A DNA stretch of 64,000 nt from an uncultured Oscillospiraceae bacterium (lineage in GTDB: Bacteria; Bacillota; Clostridia; Oscillospirales; Oscillospiraceae), in the NCBI GenBank assembly GCA_944387095.1, contig CALXDP010000002.1:62001-126000 (forward strand), written 5' to 3'. Shown here one piece after another: positions 44,434 through 53,838 of this stretch (position 1 is the first letter of the stretch; the number at the start of each line of letters is the position of its first letter). Both the position numbers and the translations under genes were made by a program. The notes under the pieces were generated by a model that worked only from the letters and a program-made list of their open reading frames with translations, did not search any database and was not told where the DNA came from.

Positions 44434-45912
44434 TTGGAAAATCATAAGCTGTATGAAGATATTGCGCAGCGCACCCAGGGCGATATCTATATTGGTGTGG
44501 TGGGCCCGGTCCGCACCGGAAAGTCCACCTTTATCAAACGGTTCATGGAGACGCTGGTGCTGCCCAAAATCGAAAATACCTATGTGAGGGACCGGGCCAG
44601 GGATGAGCTGCCCCAGAGTGGGTCTGGCCGAGTGGTGATGACGGCGGAGCCGAAATTCGTACCGGAAGATGCGGTGGTCATGGCTATGGAAGACGGCAGC
44701 ACCTTCTCCGTCCGGCTCATCGACTGTGTGGGCTATATGGTCCCTAGCGCCATGGGACAGTTTGACGGTGATCTGCCCCGCATGGTGACCACACCCTGGT
44801 TTGACCATGAGATCCCCATGACTCAGGCAGCGGAATACGGCACCCAAAAAGTGATCACAGACCACTCCACCATCGGTATTGTGGTTACCACCGACGGGAC
44901 AATCACCGATATCCCCCGGGAGGACTACCTGGAGGCAGAGGAGCGGGTCATCACCGAGCTGAAGGAACTGGGAAAGCCCTTTGTTGTGCTGCTCAATTCA
45001 GCCCAGCCTTACAGCGACCGGGCGCAGACCATTCAGGCGGATATTACAGAGCGGTACAATGTCACCTGCCTGGCGGTCAACTGCCTGACTCTGGACGAGA
45101 GCGGGGTAAGCGAGATTATCCAGGGTGTGCTCCATGAGTTCCCCATGAAGCAGATGGATCTGTTCCTGCCCGCCTGGGTAGACGTGCTGCCCTTCGATCA
45201 CCCCATCAAAAGCAGCCTATACGCCATGATTCGGGAAGAGACGGCGGGCCTGCAGCGGCTGCGGGACGCGGAGCAGGCAGTATCCGATATGGGTGCCCGG
45301 GATGAGGTAAGTTCCGCCGTACTCAACCGAATGGATATGGGCAGCGGCGTGGTCACTGCCACCTTAGAGCTGCCGCGCAGCTTGTTCTACACCACAGTAT
45401 CCGAGCGCTGCGGCTTGAGCATCGCGGATGACGGCGATCTGATTGACCAGTTGACCCAGCTGGCCGCCATGAAGAAGAACTACGAAAAGGTGGAGGGCGC
45501 GCTGGAGCAGGTGGAACGCACTGGCTATGGCATTGTGATGCCGGACACCCAGGAGATGGTTCTGGAAGAGCCTGAAATCGTCAAGCAGGGGGGACGATAC
45601 GGCGTGCGCCTGCGCGCCTCTGCGCCATCCATCCACATGATGAGAGCAGACATCAAGACCGAGCTCTCTCCCATCATGGGTACAGAAAAGCAGTCGGAGG
45701 AGATGGTGGACTATCTGCTGCGGCAGTTTGAAGGCGATACCGGAAAGATCTGGGACTCCAACATCTTTGGCCGGTCTTTCCATGAATTGGTGGGGGAGGA
45801 CCTTCAGAGCAAGCTCAAGCGGATGCCAGAGGATGCTCGGGAGAAGCTGCGAGAGACCCTGGAGCGGATCATTAACGAGGGCTCCGGCGGACTGATCTGC
45901 ATCATTCTCTGA
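44434..45912 (+). CDS. spoIVA: stage IV sporulation protein A
   Basis: A 492-residue coat morphogenetic ATPase, the same length as B. subtilis SpoIVA. The N-terminus reads LYEDIAQRTQGDIYIGVVGPVRTGKST with Walker A near residue 24; RLIDCVGYMVP, STIGIVVTTDGTITDI and the C-terminal ETLERIINEGSGGL are near-identical to the family. It polymerises by ATP hydrolysis into the basement layer of the coat. The start is a TTG at 44434 with GAGGAGG eight bases upstream; the frame extends to 44371 but that part is promoter DNA. Confidence 0.96.
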   Translation: MENHKLYEDIAQRTQGDIYIGVVGPVRTGKSTFIKRFMETLVLPKIENTYVRDRARDELPQSGSGRVVMTAEPKFVPEDAVVMAMEDGSTFSVRLIDCVGYMVPSAMGQFDGDLPRMVTTPWFDHEIPMTQAAEYGTQKVITDHSTIGIVVTTDGTITDIPREDYLEAEERVITELKELGKPFVVLLNSAQPYSDRAQTIQADITERYNVTCLAVNCLTLDESGVSEIIQGVLHEFPMKQMDLFLPAWVDVLPFDHPIKSSLYAMIREETAGLQRLRDAEQAVSDMGARDEVSSAVLNRMDMGSGVVTATLELPRSLFYTTVSERCGLSIADDGDLIDQLTQLAAMKKNYEKVEGALEQVERTGYGIVMPDTQEMVLEEPEIVKQGGRYGVRLRASAPSIHMMRADIKTELSPIMGTEKQSEEMVDYLLRQFEGDTGKIWDSNIFGRSFHELVGEDLQSKLKRMPEDAREKLRETLERIINEGSGGLICIIL

Positions 45913-45992
45913 GTTTTATCTGAAATAAAGGCTGGCCGGTGAAGCCTGATGGGTTCAGGGCTTATATCTGTGGAACAAGTTAACCTTTTCTT

Positions 45993-46036
45993 GCAAAAGA
46001 AGCAGGGGGCGGAAAATCGTCCCCTGCTTCTTTTGC
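45993..46036. terminator. bidirectional terminator between spoIVA and the Crp-type gene
   Basis: A 16-bp perfect stem GCAAAAGAAGCAGGGG (45993-46008/46021-46036) with A/T-rich outer arms serving both converging genes. Confidence 0.85.
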
Positions 46037-46047
46037 GCAGATTCAGA

Positions 46048-46665
46048 TCAGTCAGGCATCATGGGTTCCGCCATCTGCCGCAGCCGCTCCGGGTTGCGCA
46101 GCAGCACAGAGCCATAGCCGGTCTGGAGCGCGCCCTCCCGATCCAGCTGTCCCAGCACCCGGCTTACCGTCACCCGGCTGGCGCCCACTGCCTGGCCAAT
46201 CTCCTCATGGGTACAGTGCAGCTGGCCCTGTTCGTCCGTGGGCTGATCCAGCAAATAGCGGACAATCCGCTGTTGGGCAGGCAGGGAGGCGCTGCCTACA
46301 TGGCGGGAGAGGATGCGCACCGTACGGGCCAAGTACTGGAGCATGGGCAGGGCCAGCTCTGGGTGCCGGAGAAAAATTTCATCCAGCTGCCCTCTGTCTA
46401 TGGCAAAGACCAGGCATTCCTCCGTGGTCATAGCGGAGGAGACTCTGGGACAGTTGTCAAAAAAAGAGGCCTCTCCCATGAGATCTCCAGAGCGGTGGAT
46501 GGCCAGCACTCGTTCCTCCCCGGAATCCAGGCTGATAAAACTACGCGCCTCCCCCTGTTGCAGATAGTAGAAGCAGCTGGGCATCTCCCCTTGCAGGTAG
46601 ATCATTTGTCCCGGCCCATAGCGTCTGGGGCGGCGGCTTTCGCCCAGCAGATCCCAGATGGGCAT
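46048..46665 (-). CDS. Crp/Fnr family transcriptional regulator
   Basis: A 205-residue regulator. An N-terminal cyclic-nucleotide-binding beta barrel (GPGQMIYLQGEMPSCFYYLQQGEARSF, ending LMGEASFFDN) is joined by a long helix to a winged helix with the recognition helix in GASRVTVSRVLGQLDREG. No FNR-type Cys cluster is present, so the ligand is unknown. The ATG at 46665 is preferred to a TTG at 46680 because GGAGG then lies eight bases upstream. It diverges from leuCDB and shares its upstream region. Confidence 0.9.
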   Translation of the reverse strand: MPIWDLLGESRRPRRYGPGQMIYLQGEMPSCFYYLQQGEARSFISLDSGEERVLAIHRSGDLMGEASFFDNCPRVSSAMTTEECLVFAIDRGQLDEIFLRHPELALPMLQYLARTVRILSRHVGSASLPAQQRIVRYLLDQPTDEQGQLHCTHEEIGQAVGASRVTVSRVLGQLDREGALQTGYGSVLLRNPERLRQMAEPMMPD

Positions 46666-46692
46666 GTCAAGCACCTCCAATTCATTTTTTAG

Positions 46693-46722
46693 ATTGTATC
46701 ATAGTTTACATTCTTTTTGCAA
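46693..46722 (-). promoter_or_regulatory. sigma-70 type promoter for the Crp-type gene
   Basis: Minus-strand TTGCAA (46717-46722), 18-nt spacer, TACAAT (46693-46698). The -35 is self-complementary and could also serve a rightward promoter towards leuC, though no good -10 is visible on that side. Confidence 0.6.
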
Positions 46723-46772
46723 CACTTCTGCCATACTGAATTTATCAAAACAGCAGGAAAGAAGGGTATTCC

Positions 46773-48032
46773 ATGGGTATGACCATGACGCAGAAGATCC
46801 TGGCCAAGTCCGCGGGGCTGGACCGGGTGGAGGCGGGACAGCTTATCGAGGGGAAGCTGGACCTGGTGCTGGGCAACGATATCACCACGCCGGTGGCCAT
46901 CAAGGAATTTCAAAAGGCTGGACTCAAGCAGGTTTTTGACCGGGATAAGATTGCCATCGTACTGGACCATTCCACCCCCTGCAAGGACATCAAGTCCGCC
47001 CAGCTGTGCGCCATTTGCCGGGAGTTTTCCAAGGAGCATCGGATCACCCATTTTTATGATGTGGGCCAAATGGGGGTAGAGCATGCCTTGCTTCCGGAAA
47101 AGGGGCTGGCCGCCCCCGGCGAGGTCATCATCGGCGCGGATTCCCATACCTGTACTTATGGCGCGCTGGGGGCCTTTTCCACCGGGGTGGGCTCCACCGA
47201 CATGGCGGCAGGAATGGCCACAGGCCTGGCCTGGTTTAAGGTGCCTCACGCCATCCAGGTCAAACTGACCGGCCAGCTCGGCCCCTATGTCAGCGGCAAG
47301 GATGTGATCCTTCACCTGATTGGCATGATCGGGGTGGACGGCGCTTTGTACCAGTCCCTGGAATTCAGCGGGGAAGGGGTGGCCAGCCTGGAGATGGACG
47401 ACCGGTTCACCATCTGCAACATGGCCATCGAAGCCGGGGCAAAGAACGGGATTTTTCCGGTGGACGGGAAAACCACTGCCTATCTGAAGGGGCGGGTCAA
47501 TCGGGAGTACGCGGTATTCCAGGCTGATCCAGATGCGGTTTACGCCCGCCAGATCGAGATCGACCTGTCTCAGCTGCGCCCCACCGTGGCGCTGCCCCAT
47601 CTTCCCTCCAACACAAAGCCGGTGGATGAGGTGGCGGGCAAGCCCATCCAGCAGGTGGTCATCGGCTCGTGCACCAATGGACGGTTAAAGGATCTGCGGG
47701 AGGCGGCCGCCATTCTCCGGGGCAGAAAAGTGGCAGACGGGGTCCGCTGCATCGTCATTCCCGCAACCCAACAGATCTATCTGGACGCCATGGCAGAGGG
47801 GCTGATCGCCGACTTCATTCAGGCTGGTGCGGCGGTTTCCACTCCCACCTGTGGCCCCTGTCTGGGCGGGCATATGGGCGTACTCAGTGACAATGAGTGG
47901 GCCATCTCCACCACCAACCGGAATTTTGTAGGACGTATGGGACCCACCAGCTCCATGATCATCTTGGCCAGTCCTGCTGTGGCTGCGGCTTCCGCAGTCA
48001 CCGGCGTGGTGACCGATCCGGCCGCTGTTTGA
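46773..48032 (+). CDS. leuC: 3-isopropylmalate dehydratase large subunit
   Basis: A 419-residue aconitase-family subunit of leucine synthesis, the shorter archaeal/clostridial type. The 4Fe-4S ligands lie in GSCTNGRL near residue 294 and [12 protein letters not shown] near 355; the substrate segment [22 protein letters not shown] is clear in two adjoining parts. GAAAGAAGGG lies before the ATG. It heads leuCDB; leuA and ilv genes are absent from the window. Confidence 0.94.
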   Translation: MGMTMTQKILAKSAGLDRVEAGQLIEGKLDLVLGNDITTPVAIKEFQKAGLKQVFDRDKIAIVLDHSTPCKDIKSAQLCAICREFSKEHRITHFYDVGQMGVEHALLPEKGLAAPGEVIIGADSHTCTYGALGAFSTGVGSTDMAAGMATGLAWFKVPHAIQVKLTGQLGPYVSGKDVILHLIGMIGVDGALYQSLEFSGEGVASLEMDDRFTICNMAIEAGAKNGIFPVDGKTTAYLKGRVNREYAVFQADPDAVYARQIEIDLSQLRPTVALPHLPSNTKPVDEVAGKPIQQVVIGSCTNGRLKDLREAAAILRGRKVADGVRCIVIPATQQIYLDAMAEGLIADFIQAGAAVSTPTCGPCLGGHMGVLSDNEWAISTTNRNFVGRMGPTSSMIILASPAVAAASAVTGVVTDPAAV

Positions 48033-48047
48033 GGGAGGTATCACACG

Positions 48048-48533
48048 ATGAAAGTTTATAAATATGGCGACAATGTAGATACTGACGTCATCATTCCCGC
48101 CCGCTATCTAAATGCGCCCGATGAAAAATCCCTGGCTTCCCACTGTATGGAGGATATTGACGCATCCTTTGCCTCCACGGTGGAGCCGGGAGATATCGTG
48201 GTGGGGGGCAGCAACTTCGGTTGTGGATCCTCCCGGGAACATGCACCTTTGGCCCTGAAGGCCTGCGGCGTCCAATGCGTCATCGCCGAGAGCTTTGCCC
48301 GGATTTTTTATCGCAATGCCATCAACATTGGTTTTCCAATTTTGGAATGTCCAGATGCGGTGGGCGGCATTTCCAATGGAGATCAGATTTCGGTGGATTT
48401 CAAGACCGGGATGATCATCAACGAGACCACCGGCAAGCGGTTCCAGGCCGCCCCATTCCCTGAATTTGTCAATGGCATTATCGCCAGCGGTGGCCTGCTG
48501 GCCTCTCTGAAAGCGCGGGGGGTGGCCAAGTGA
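48048..48533 (+). CDS. leuD: 3-isopropylmalate dehydratase small subunit
   Basis: A 161-residue partner of LeuC that carries the swivelling substrate lid. The family motif [18 protein letters not shown] is near residue 55, with [13 protein letters not shown] at the N-terminus. GGGAGG precedes the ATG. It overlaps leuB by four bases. Confidence 0.95.
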   Translation: MKVYKYGDNVDTDVIIPARYLNAPDEKSLASHCMEDIDASFASTVEPGDIVVGGSNFGCGSSREHAPLALKACGVQCVIAESFARIFYRNAINIGFPILECPDAVGGISNGDQISVDFKTGMIINETTGKRFQAAPFPEFVNGIIASGGLLASLKARGVAK

Positions 48534-49606
48534 ACTTTAAGATTGCGTTGATCCGGGGTGATGGCATCGGCCCGGAAATCGTGGATCAAGCTGTTTCCGT
48601 CATTGACCGTGTGGGGGAGAAGTTTGGCCACAGTTTTGAATATGTGGATGTACTGTTGGGCGGCTGCGCCACCGATGCGGTAGGGAAGAGCTATCCTGAT
48701 GGGACGGCCCAGCTGTGTAAAAGCTGTGATGCGGTCCTTCTGGGAGCGGTGGGCGGTCCCAAATGGGGCAGTGATAAACCCGCTGAGCAGCGGCCGGAGA
48801 CCGCCCTGCTGGCTATCCGTAAAGATCTTGGCCTTTACGCTAATTTGCGTCCTGCCGCTCTTCGCCCAGCCCTGGCGGACGCCTGCCCGCTGAAAAAAGA
48901 GACGGCGGAGAAGGGGATTGACCTGCTCATGGTCCGGGAACTCACCGGAGGCATCTATTTTGGAAAGCGGGATCGGTATGAGACAACAGATCGTGGCGTG
49001 GAGTGCACCGATCTGATGGCCTATTCCGAGTTGGAGATTGAGCGTATCGGCCGCCGGGCCTTTGAGATGGCCCGCCTGCGCCGGAGAAAGGTGTCCAGTG
49101 TGGATAAGGCCAACGTGCTGGAGACCAGCCGTCTGTGGCGCTCGGTTATGCACCGGCTGGCTCAGGAATACCCCGATGTGCAGTACGAGGATGTGCTGGT
49201 GGACAACTGCGCCATGCAGCTGGTCCGGGATCCTGGGCAGTTCGATGTAGTGGTGACAGAGAATATGTTCGGCGATATTCTCTCAGACGAAGCCTCCATG
49301 ATCACCGGCTCCATCGGGCTGCTGCCTTCCGCCTCCATGGGTGATACAGCCCCGGCTCTGTATGAACCCATCCACGGCTCCGCTCCGGATATTGCCGGTC
49401 AGGATAAGGCCAACCCCATTGCCGCCATTTTGTCCGCTGGCATGATGTTCCGCTACTCCTTTCATTTGGCCGCTGAGGCTGACGCCATTGAGGCGGCGGT
49501 GGATCAGGCCCTGGCGGAGGGCTGGCGGACGGCAGATATTGCCAAGGCCGGGGAAGCGGTCATTGGCACCCGGCAAATGGGGCGGATCATCCGGGACCAT
49601 ATCTGA
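48530..49606 (+). CDS. leuB: 3-isopropylmalate dehydrogenase
   Basis: A 358-residue NAD-dependent enzyme for the oxidative decarboxylation step of leucine synthesis. GDGIGPEI is at the N-terminus, [10 protein letters not shown] near residue 139, the metal site in [14 protein letters not shown], and the NAD loop [12 protein letters not shown] near 283. The start is a GTG that overlaps the leuD stop. Confidence 0.95.
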   Translation: MNFKIALIRGDGIGPEIVDQAVSVIDRVGEKFGHSFEYVDVLLGGCATDAVGKSYPDGTAQLCKSCDAVLLGAVGGPKWGSDKPAEQRPETALLAIRKDLGLYANLRPAALRPALADACPLKKETAEKGIDLLMVRELTGGIYFGKRDRYETTDRGVECTDLMAYSELEIERIGRRAFEMARLRRRKVSSVDKANVLETSRLWRSVMHRLAQEYPDVQYEDVLVDNCAMQLVRDPGQFDVVVTENMFGDILSDEASMITGSIGLLPSASMGDTAPALYEPIHGSAPDIAGQDKANPIAAILSAGMMFRYSFHLAAEADAIEAAVDQALAEGWRTADIAKAGEAVIGTRQMGRIIRDHI

Positions 49607-49615
49607 AAAGTTTTC

Positions 49616-49668
49616 AATTCCCAGGCTTTGAGGGGGTGTCCCTCTGGGCCTGGGAATTTCTCTTCTTT
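49616..49668 (+). terminator. intrinsic terminator after leuB
   Basis: AATTCCCAGGC (49616-49626) pairs with GCCTGGGAATT (49648-49658), with further pairing in the loop, followed by TCTCTTCTTT. Confidence 0.78.
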
Positions 49669-49709
49669 GCGTTTTGACCAATATATTCTCCAGGTTTTTC
49701 CCAGATGGG

Positions 49710-49738
49710 ATGACAGAACGTCAAAATTTGTGTATAAT
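49710..49738 (+). promoter_or_regulatory. sigma-70 type promoter for coaX
   Basis: ATGACA (49710-49715), 17-nt spacer, consensus TATAAT (49733-49738). Confidence 0.65.
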
Positions 49739-49775
49739 ACCCACATACCTATTCTGAAAAAGAGGAGTGAATGAC

Positions 49776-50561
49776 ATGATCCTCGCCGTTGACATCGGGA
49801 ACACCCGCACTACCTTTGCGCTGTTTACCCAGGACGGTCAGCTTTCCTTTCTTTCCGAATTGGAAACAGACCGAAAAATGACGGATGACCAGTGCGCCAT
49901 ACGGATTCTGGAGGTATTCCGGCTTTACCGGGCTGATATCGAGGATGTGAAGGGATCCATTCTCTCCAGCGTTGTCCCACCGGTGACAGGAACCTATTCC
50001 CGAGCCATCCATCGCCTGACTGGAAACGCTCCACTGGTTGTCGGCCCCGGTCTCAAAACAGGGTTGAACATCAGAGCGGATGTGCACAACCAGCTTGGGA
50101 GTGACATTGTGGCCTCGTCGGTTGCGGCGGTTGCCCTGTATCCAACACCGGCAATTGTGATCATTTCCCACACCGCGGTCTCCTTTTCCTATATCAGCCC
50201 ATCGGCCTTTGAGGGCTGTGCGATTATGCCCGGTATGGGGATTGCTCTGGAGGCCCTGTCCCAAAACGGGGCGCAACTTCCCCATATCTCCATGGGACGG
50301 GTGGACAGCCCTTTGGGGCGCAACACTGTAGACTCTATGCGCGCCGGTATCGTCTACGGGTACTCCGGCGCCTTTGACCGCTTGATTGAGACGCTGGAAT
50401 CGGCAGCCGGAACATCTGCCGCTACGGTGGTTGCCACAGGGGAGAACGTTCCCGAAATTTTCCGTCACTGTAAACGGAAGATTTCCTATGATCACGATTT
50501 GCTGGTGCATGGCCTATATCTATTGTACCGAAAGAACACTCAGAAGGGTAACCGCCGGTAG
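49776..50561 (+). CDS. coaX: type III pantothenate kinase-like protein, divergent
   Basis: A 261-residue CoaX-family protein (ASKHA fold). The first phosphate motif DIGNTRTTFALF is intact. The later motifs are altered: the usual GADR reads GSDI, and the block that normally reads DFGTATT reads ISHTAVSF. The catalytic Asp of the first of these is kept, but the second phosphate loop is lost. It may be a weak or inactive kinase, or a paralogue with another role. The ATG at 49776 has AGAGGAG upstream. CoaX normally makes 4'-phosphopantothenate for CoA. Confidence 0.78.
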   Translation: MILAVDIGNTRTTFALFTQDGQLSFLSELETDRKMTDDQCAIRILEVFRLYRADIEDVKGSILSSVVPPVTGTYSRAIHRLTGNAPLVVGPGLKTGLNIRADVHNQLGSDIVASSVAAVALYPTPAIVIISHTAVSFSYISPSAFEGCAIMPGMGIALEALSQNGAQLPHISMGRVDSPLGRNTVDSMRAGIVYGYSGAFDRLIETLESAAGTSAATVVATGENVPEIFRHCKRKISYDHDLLVHGLYLLYRKNTQKGNRR

Positions 50562-50681
50562 GTACCCTATCATATAAAGGCCTTCTGGGTGTGCAAAGTG
50601 TCTCTCCGCCGATGGACGCAGCGCCTTTTGCAACCCCCGAAAAATAAAACTGCAAAACATTCTGTTTTTTGCAGGAAAGGA

Positions 50682-50711
50682 CTTGCAATTATGCAAGTCA
50701 AAGCATATAAT
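50682..50711 (+). promoter_or_regulatory. promoter with overlapping inverted repeat
   Basis: TTGCAA (50683-50688), 17-nt spacer, consensus TATAAT (50706-50711). The -35 lies inside the inverted repeat CTTGCA-ATTA-TGCAAG (50682-50697), a candidate operator. Confidence 0.72.
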
Positions 50712-50742
50712 ATGCAAAGTAAACTGTTTTGGAGGGATTATT

Positions 50743-51942
50743 TTGAAAGAGCTCTCTCATTTGGCGTCCCAGGTTCAGGCATCCACCACTATGGCAATTG
50801 ATGCGCTGGCCAAACAGATGAAGGCGGATGGGGTGGATGTGATCGGATTTGGAGCTGGAGAACCGGACTTTAATACCCCTGATCATATCAAGGCGGCTGC
50901 CGTCCAGGCAATTGCAGACAATGTTACCCGGTATACTCCCGCCTCTGGTACCGCCTCGCTAAAGCAGGCGGTTTGTTTCAGAATGAAGGAGGACTGTGGG
51001 CTTGACTACAAGCCATCCCAGGTGGTTGTCAGCAGTGGGGCCAAGCATTGTGTCTACATCGCGCTGCGGGCACTGGTCAATCCTGGGGATGAGGTCATCC
51101 TTCCGGCCCCGTTCTGGGTCAGCTATTTGGAACTGATCAAAATGGTGGGGGGCACGCCGGTGATTGTCACCGCGCAGGAAGCTGCAGGCTTTAAGATGAC
51201 CGCCCAGCAGCTGCAAGAGGCGATTACGCCGAAGACCAAGGCCTTGATCCTCAACAATCCCTCCAATCCCACGGGCATGGTATACAGCAGGGAAGAACTG
51301 CTGGCCCTTGCCCAGGTTTGCATAGAGCGTGATGTGTATATCATTTCCGATGAGATCTATTACAGCTTGCTGTACGATGGAGTGAAGTTCACCTCGGTGG
51401 CCAGCTTGGGGGATGAGATCAGGAAGCACACCATCCTGATCAACGGCGTTTCCAAAGCATATGCCATGACCGGATGGCGGATCGGCTATATCTTGGCCGA
51501 TGAGGCTGTGGCAAAGGTGATGAGCAACTATCTCAGCCACTCCACCGGGTCTCCCTGTGCCATTTCCCAGGCCGCTTCTGTGGCTGCTTTGAATGGACCT
51601 CAAGACGAGGTTGAAACCATGCGCCAAGCCTTTGAGGAGCGCAGAAATTACATTGTAACCCGCATCAATCAGATCGAAGGAGTCAGTTGCATTAAACCAG
51701 AGGGCGCTTTCTATGTGATGATGAATATTGAAAAGCTGGTGGGAAAAACGATCTGCGGGGAAATCATCCGCACCAGCGACGATTTTTGCTCCGCGCTTCT
51801 GAAGCATGGCCTGGTGGCCACTGTTCCGTGCAGTGGTTTTGGCGCGCCCAATTTCGTGCGTTGGTCCTACGCTACTTCCATGGAGAATATTCGCAAAGGC
51901 ATGGACCGTTTGGAGCAATTTCTCTCCGGAGTGGAAAAGTAA
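50743..51942 (+). CDS. class I/II aminotransferase (aspartate type)
   Basis: A 399-residue PLP aminotransferase of the aspartate/aromatic subgroup. It shows GAGEPDFNTP, YTPASGTASLKQA, NNPSNPTGMVYS, DEIYYSLLYDG and the PLP lysine in GVSKAYAMTGWRIGY, with the substrate Arg in FVRWSYA. The start is a TTG at 50743 with GGAGGG six bases upstream. It probably interconverts aspartate and oxaloacetate, but specificity cannot be fixed from sequence. It is transcribed alone from a strong promoter. Confidence 0.93.
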   Translation: MKELSHLASQVQASTTMAIDALAKQMKADGVDVIGFGAGEPDFNTPDHIKAAAVQAIADNVTRYTPASGTASLKQAVCFRMKEDCGLDYKPSQVVVSSGAKHCVYIALRALVNPGDEVILPAPFWVSYLELIKMVGGTPVIVTAQEAAGFKMTAQQLQEAITPKTKALILNNPSNPTGMVYSREELLALAQVCIERDVYIISDEIYYSLLYDGVKFTSVASLGDEIRKHTILINGVSKAYAMTGWRIGYILADEAVAKVMSNYLSHSTGSPCAISQAASVAALNGPQDEVETMRQAFEERRNYIVTRINQIEGVSCIKPEGAFYVMMNIEKLVGKTICGEIIRTSDDFCSALLKHGLVATVPCSGFGAPNFVRWSYATSMENIRKGMDRLEQFLSGVEK

Positions 51943-51962
51943 GGAGAATTTTTAAGACCCCC

Positions 51963-51991
51963 TTGCAAAAAGCGACCGTTTTGGGTATACT
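51963..51991 (+). promoter_or_regulatory. sigma-70 type promoter for the DUF1858 gene
   Basis: TTGCAA (51963-51968), 17-nt spacer, TATACT (51986-51991). Confidence 0.72.
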
Positions 51992-52028
51992 GGAGGCGTA
52001 GTCTCATATAGCAAGGAGGTTGATTCCA

Positions 52029-52226
52029 ATGGCTCAGATTACAAAAGATACCATTATCGGCGATATTCTTGACATCGCGCCTGATACAGCTCCTATTTTC
52101 CTGTCCATCGGCATGCATTGCCTGGGCTGCCCCTCTTCCAGGGGAGAGACGGTCGAGCAGGCCTGTATGGTACACGGTGTAGATGTGGACGCGCTGGTTG
52201 AGAAGCTGAACGCCAGCATTGGCTAA
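52029..52226 (+). CDS. DUF1858 domain-containing protein
   Basis: A 65-residue single-domain DUF1858 protein. It begins AQITKDTIIGDILDIAPDTAP and has the Cys pair in HCLGCPSSRGETVEQAC, the reason such proteins are often called disulfide oxidoreductases or metal-site proteins. AAGGAGG precedes the ATG at 52029. It has its own promoter and terminator. Function is unknown. Confidence 0.88.
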   Translation: MAQITKDTIIGDILDIAPDTAPIFLSIGMHCLGCPSSRGETVEQACMVHGVDVDALVEKLNASIG

Positions 52227-52236
52227 TTGGGAAAAG

Positions 52237-52271
52237 AAAGGAAAAGAGCGGTATATCCGCTCTTTTCCTTT
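52237..52271 (+). terminator. intrinsic terminator after the DUF1858 gene
   Basis: AAAGGAAAAGAGCGG (52237-52251) pairs over 15 bp with 52257-52271; the loop is TATAT. Confidence 0.85.
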
Positions 52272-52301
52272 ATCCAGGTATGAAAATAGTTGGAGGGAGT
52301 C

Positions 52302-52976
52302 ATGGAGCTGACTGCAAGGCTCCGGGCACTGGCGGACTTGGTGCCCCAGGGAGCGCGTCTTGCCGATGTAGGGACGGATCACGCCTATCTGCCGGTTTGG
52401 CTGATCCTTCACGGGAAAATCCAGCAGGCTATTGCGGCGGATCTGCGGGAAGGCCCTCTTGCCCGGGCCAGAGAGACCGCGCGGCAGTACCAGGTGGAGG
52501 AGCGGATCTCTTTCCGGCTGTGCGATGGGCTGACGGCCGTTTATAGCCATGAGGTGGATGCCGTTGCCATTGCGGGTATGGGAGGAGACACCATCGCCGC
52601 CATCCTGGACGCTGCGCCATGGACCAAAGGGAAAAGGCTGCTGCTCCAACCTATGACGGCATGGCCCAGCCTTCGGGCATGGCTGCAATCCAATGGCTAT
52701 CAGATTGAAGCGGAGCGGTTGGCCCGGGAGGGCAGCCGCCTGTACAGCGTCTGGTCTGTGACCGGTGGGGCCATGGCGCCCCTCACCCTGGCGGAACTGT
52801 GGGTGGGAAAACAGCAAAAAGCGGATCCATTGCGAGGTCCTTATCTGGAGAAAATGGCGGGCAAAGTCAGGCGCGCGCTGTCTGGACATCTCGTCTCCAG
52901 ACAGCGGGATGAGGGGCAAATTCAGATGCTCACAGAGGTTCTACAGGGGATTGAAGAGATGCAAAAGGAGCTATGA
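52302..52976 (+). CDS. trmK: tRNA (adenine22-N1)-methyltransferase
   Basis: A 224-residue class I SAM methyltransferase of the TrmK/YqfN family. The SAM site ADVGTDHAYLP is near residue 22, DLREGPLARAR near 48 and the family's IAGMGGDTI near 88. The ATG at 52302 has TTGGAGGG upstream. It is followed three bases later by the Nif3-like gene, as yqfN is by yqfO in Bacillus. Confidence 0.92.
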   Translation: MELTARLRALADLVPQGARLADVGTDHAYLPVWLILHGKIQQAIAADLREGPLARARETARQYQVEERISFRLCDGLTAVYSHEVDAVAIAGMGGDTIAAILDAAPWTKGKRLLLQPMTAWPSLRAWLQSNGYQIEAERLAREGSRLYSVWSVTGGAMAPLTLAELWVGKQQKADPLRGPYLEKMAGKVRRALSGHLVSRQRDEGQIQMLTEVLQGIEEMQKEL

Positions 52977-52979
52977 GCT

Positions 52980-53774
52980 ATGGCAATTACCGTACTGGAT
53001 GTATATAATTTTTTACAGGAGAAAGCCCCGTTTGCCTTGCAGATGGACTTTGACAACGCCGGTTTTCTGGTGGGCCGCAGTGATCGGCAGGTAGACCATA
53101 TTTTGGTTTCCCTCGATATCACCCAGCCGGTCATTCAGGAGGCAAAGGAGCGGGCTGCCCAGCTGATTGTCGCCCACCATCCAGTGATTTGGGGGGGCGC
53201 CAAATCTGTCACCGACCAGACTGTCACCGGGCGAAAACTGCTTGATTTAATTGAAAACCATATTTCTGCCATTTGTATCCATACCAACCTGGACGCGATA
53301 GCGGGCGGAGTCAACGACGCGCTGGCGCTGAAACTTGGGTTGAGTGAGATTGGGCAGCTTCATCAAGATGGAATCGATGAGCAGGGAAGACCCTATGGAA
53401 TCGGGCGCACAGGGCTGGTGCCGAGGCAGAATCTCTACGATTTTGCCCAGGCGGTAAAGCGGCTGCTTGGTGCGCACGGAGTCCGCCTTGTGGATGGAGG
53501 AAAGCCTGTGCATAAAGTCGCGGTGGGCGGGGGCGCCTGCGGCGGTATGCTGACAGACGCCATTGCCATGGGATGTGACACTTTTGTGACCTCGGATATC
53601 AAATATGATGGATTTCTGGAGGCAAAGGCACTGGGGATCAACCTGATCGACGCAGGTCATTTCCCAACAGAGAACGTGGTATGTCCTGTTTTACAAAGTT
53701 GGCTTGCCCAGCGCTTCCCCCATCTTGCGGTGAGTGTTTCCCAGTGCCATCATGAGGTTTTCTCCTATCTCTGA
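52980..53774 (+). CDS. Nif3-like dinuclear metal centre protein
   Basis: A 264-residue Nif3/YqfO protein. Metal ligands are visible in VAHHPVIWGG near residue 62, IHTNLDA near 100, and near the C-terminus in DAGHFPTEN. The family forms toroidal hexamers; GTP cyclohydrolase-like activity has been proposed but is not settled. The PII-like insert of Bacillus YqfO is absent, giving the short form. It is cotranscribed with trmK. Confidence 0.92.
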   Translation: MAITVLDVYNFLQEKAPFALQMDFDNAGFLVGRSDRQVDHILVSLDITQPVIQEAKERAAQLIVAHHPVIWGGAKSVTDQTVTGRKLLDLIENHISAICIHTNLDAIAGGVNDALALKLGLSEIGQLHQDGIDEQGRPYGIGRTGLVPRQNLYDFAQAVKRLLGAHGVRLVDGGKPVHKVAVGGGACGGMLTDAIAMGCDTFVTSDIKYDGFLEAKALGINLIDAGHFPTENVVCPVLQSWLAQRFPHLAVSVSQCHHEVFSYL

Positions 53775-53838
53775 GGGGAAAGAAAGGGCATGAATATTTC
53801 CCCCCTCTCATAGAGTGAAGCAGAGGAGGGGACGTGCA

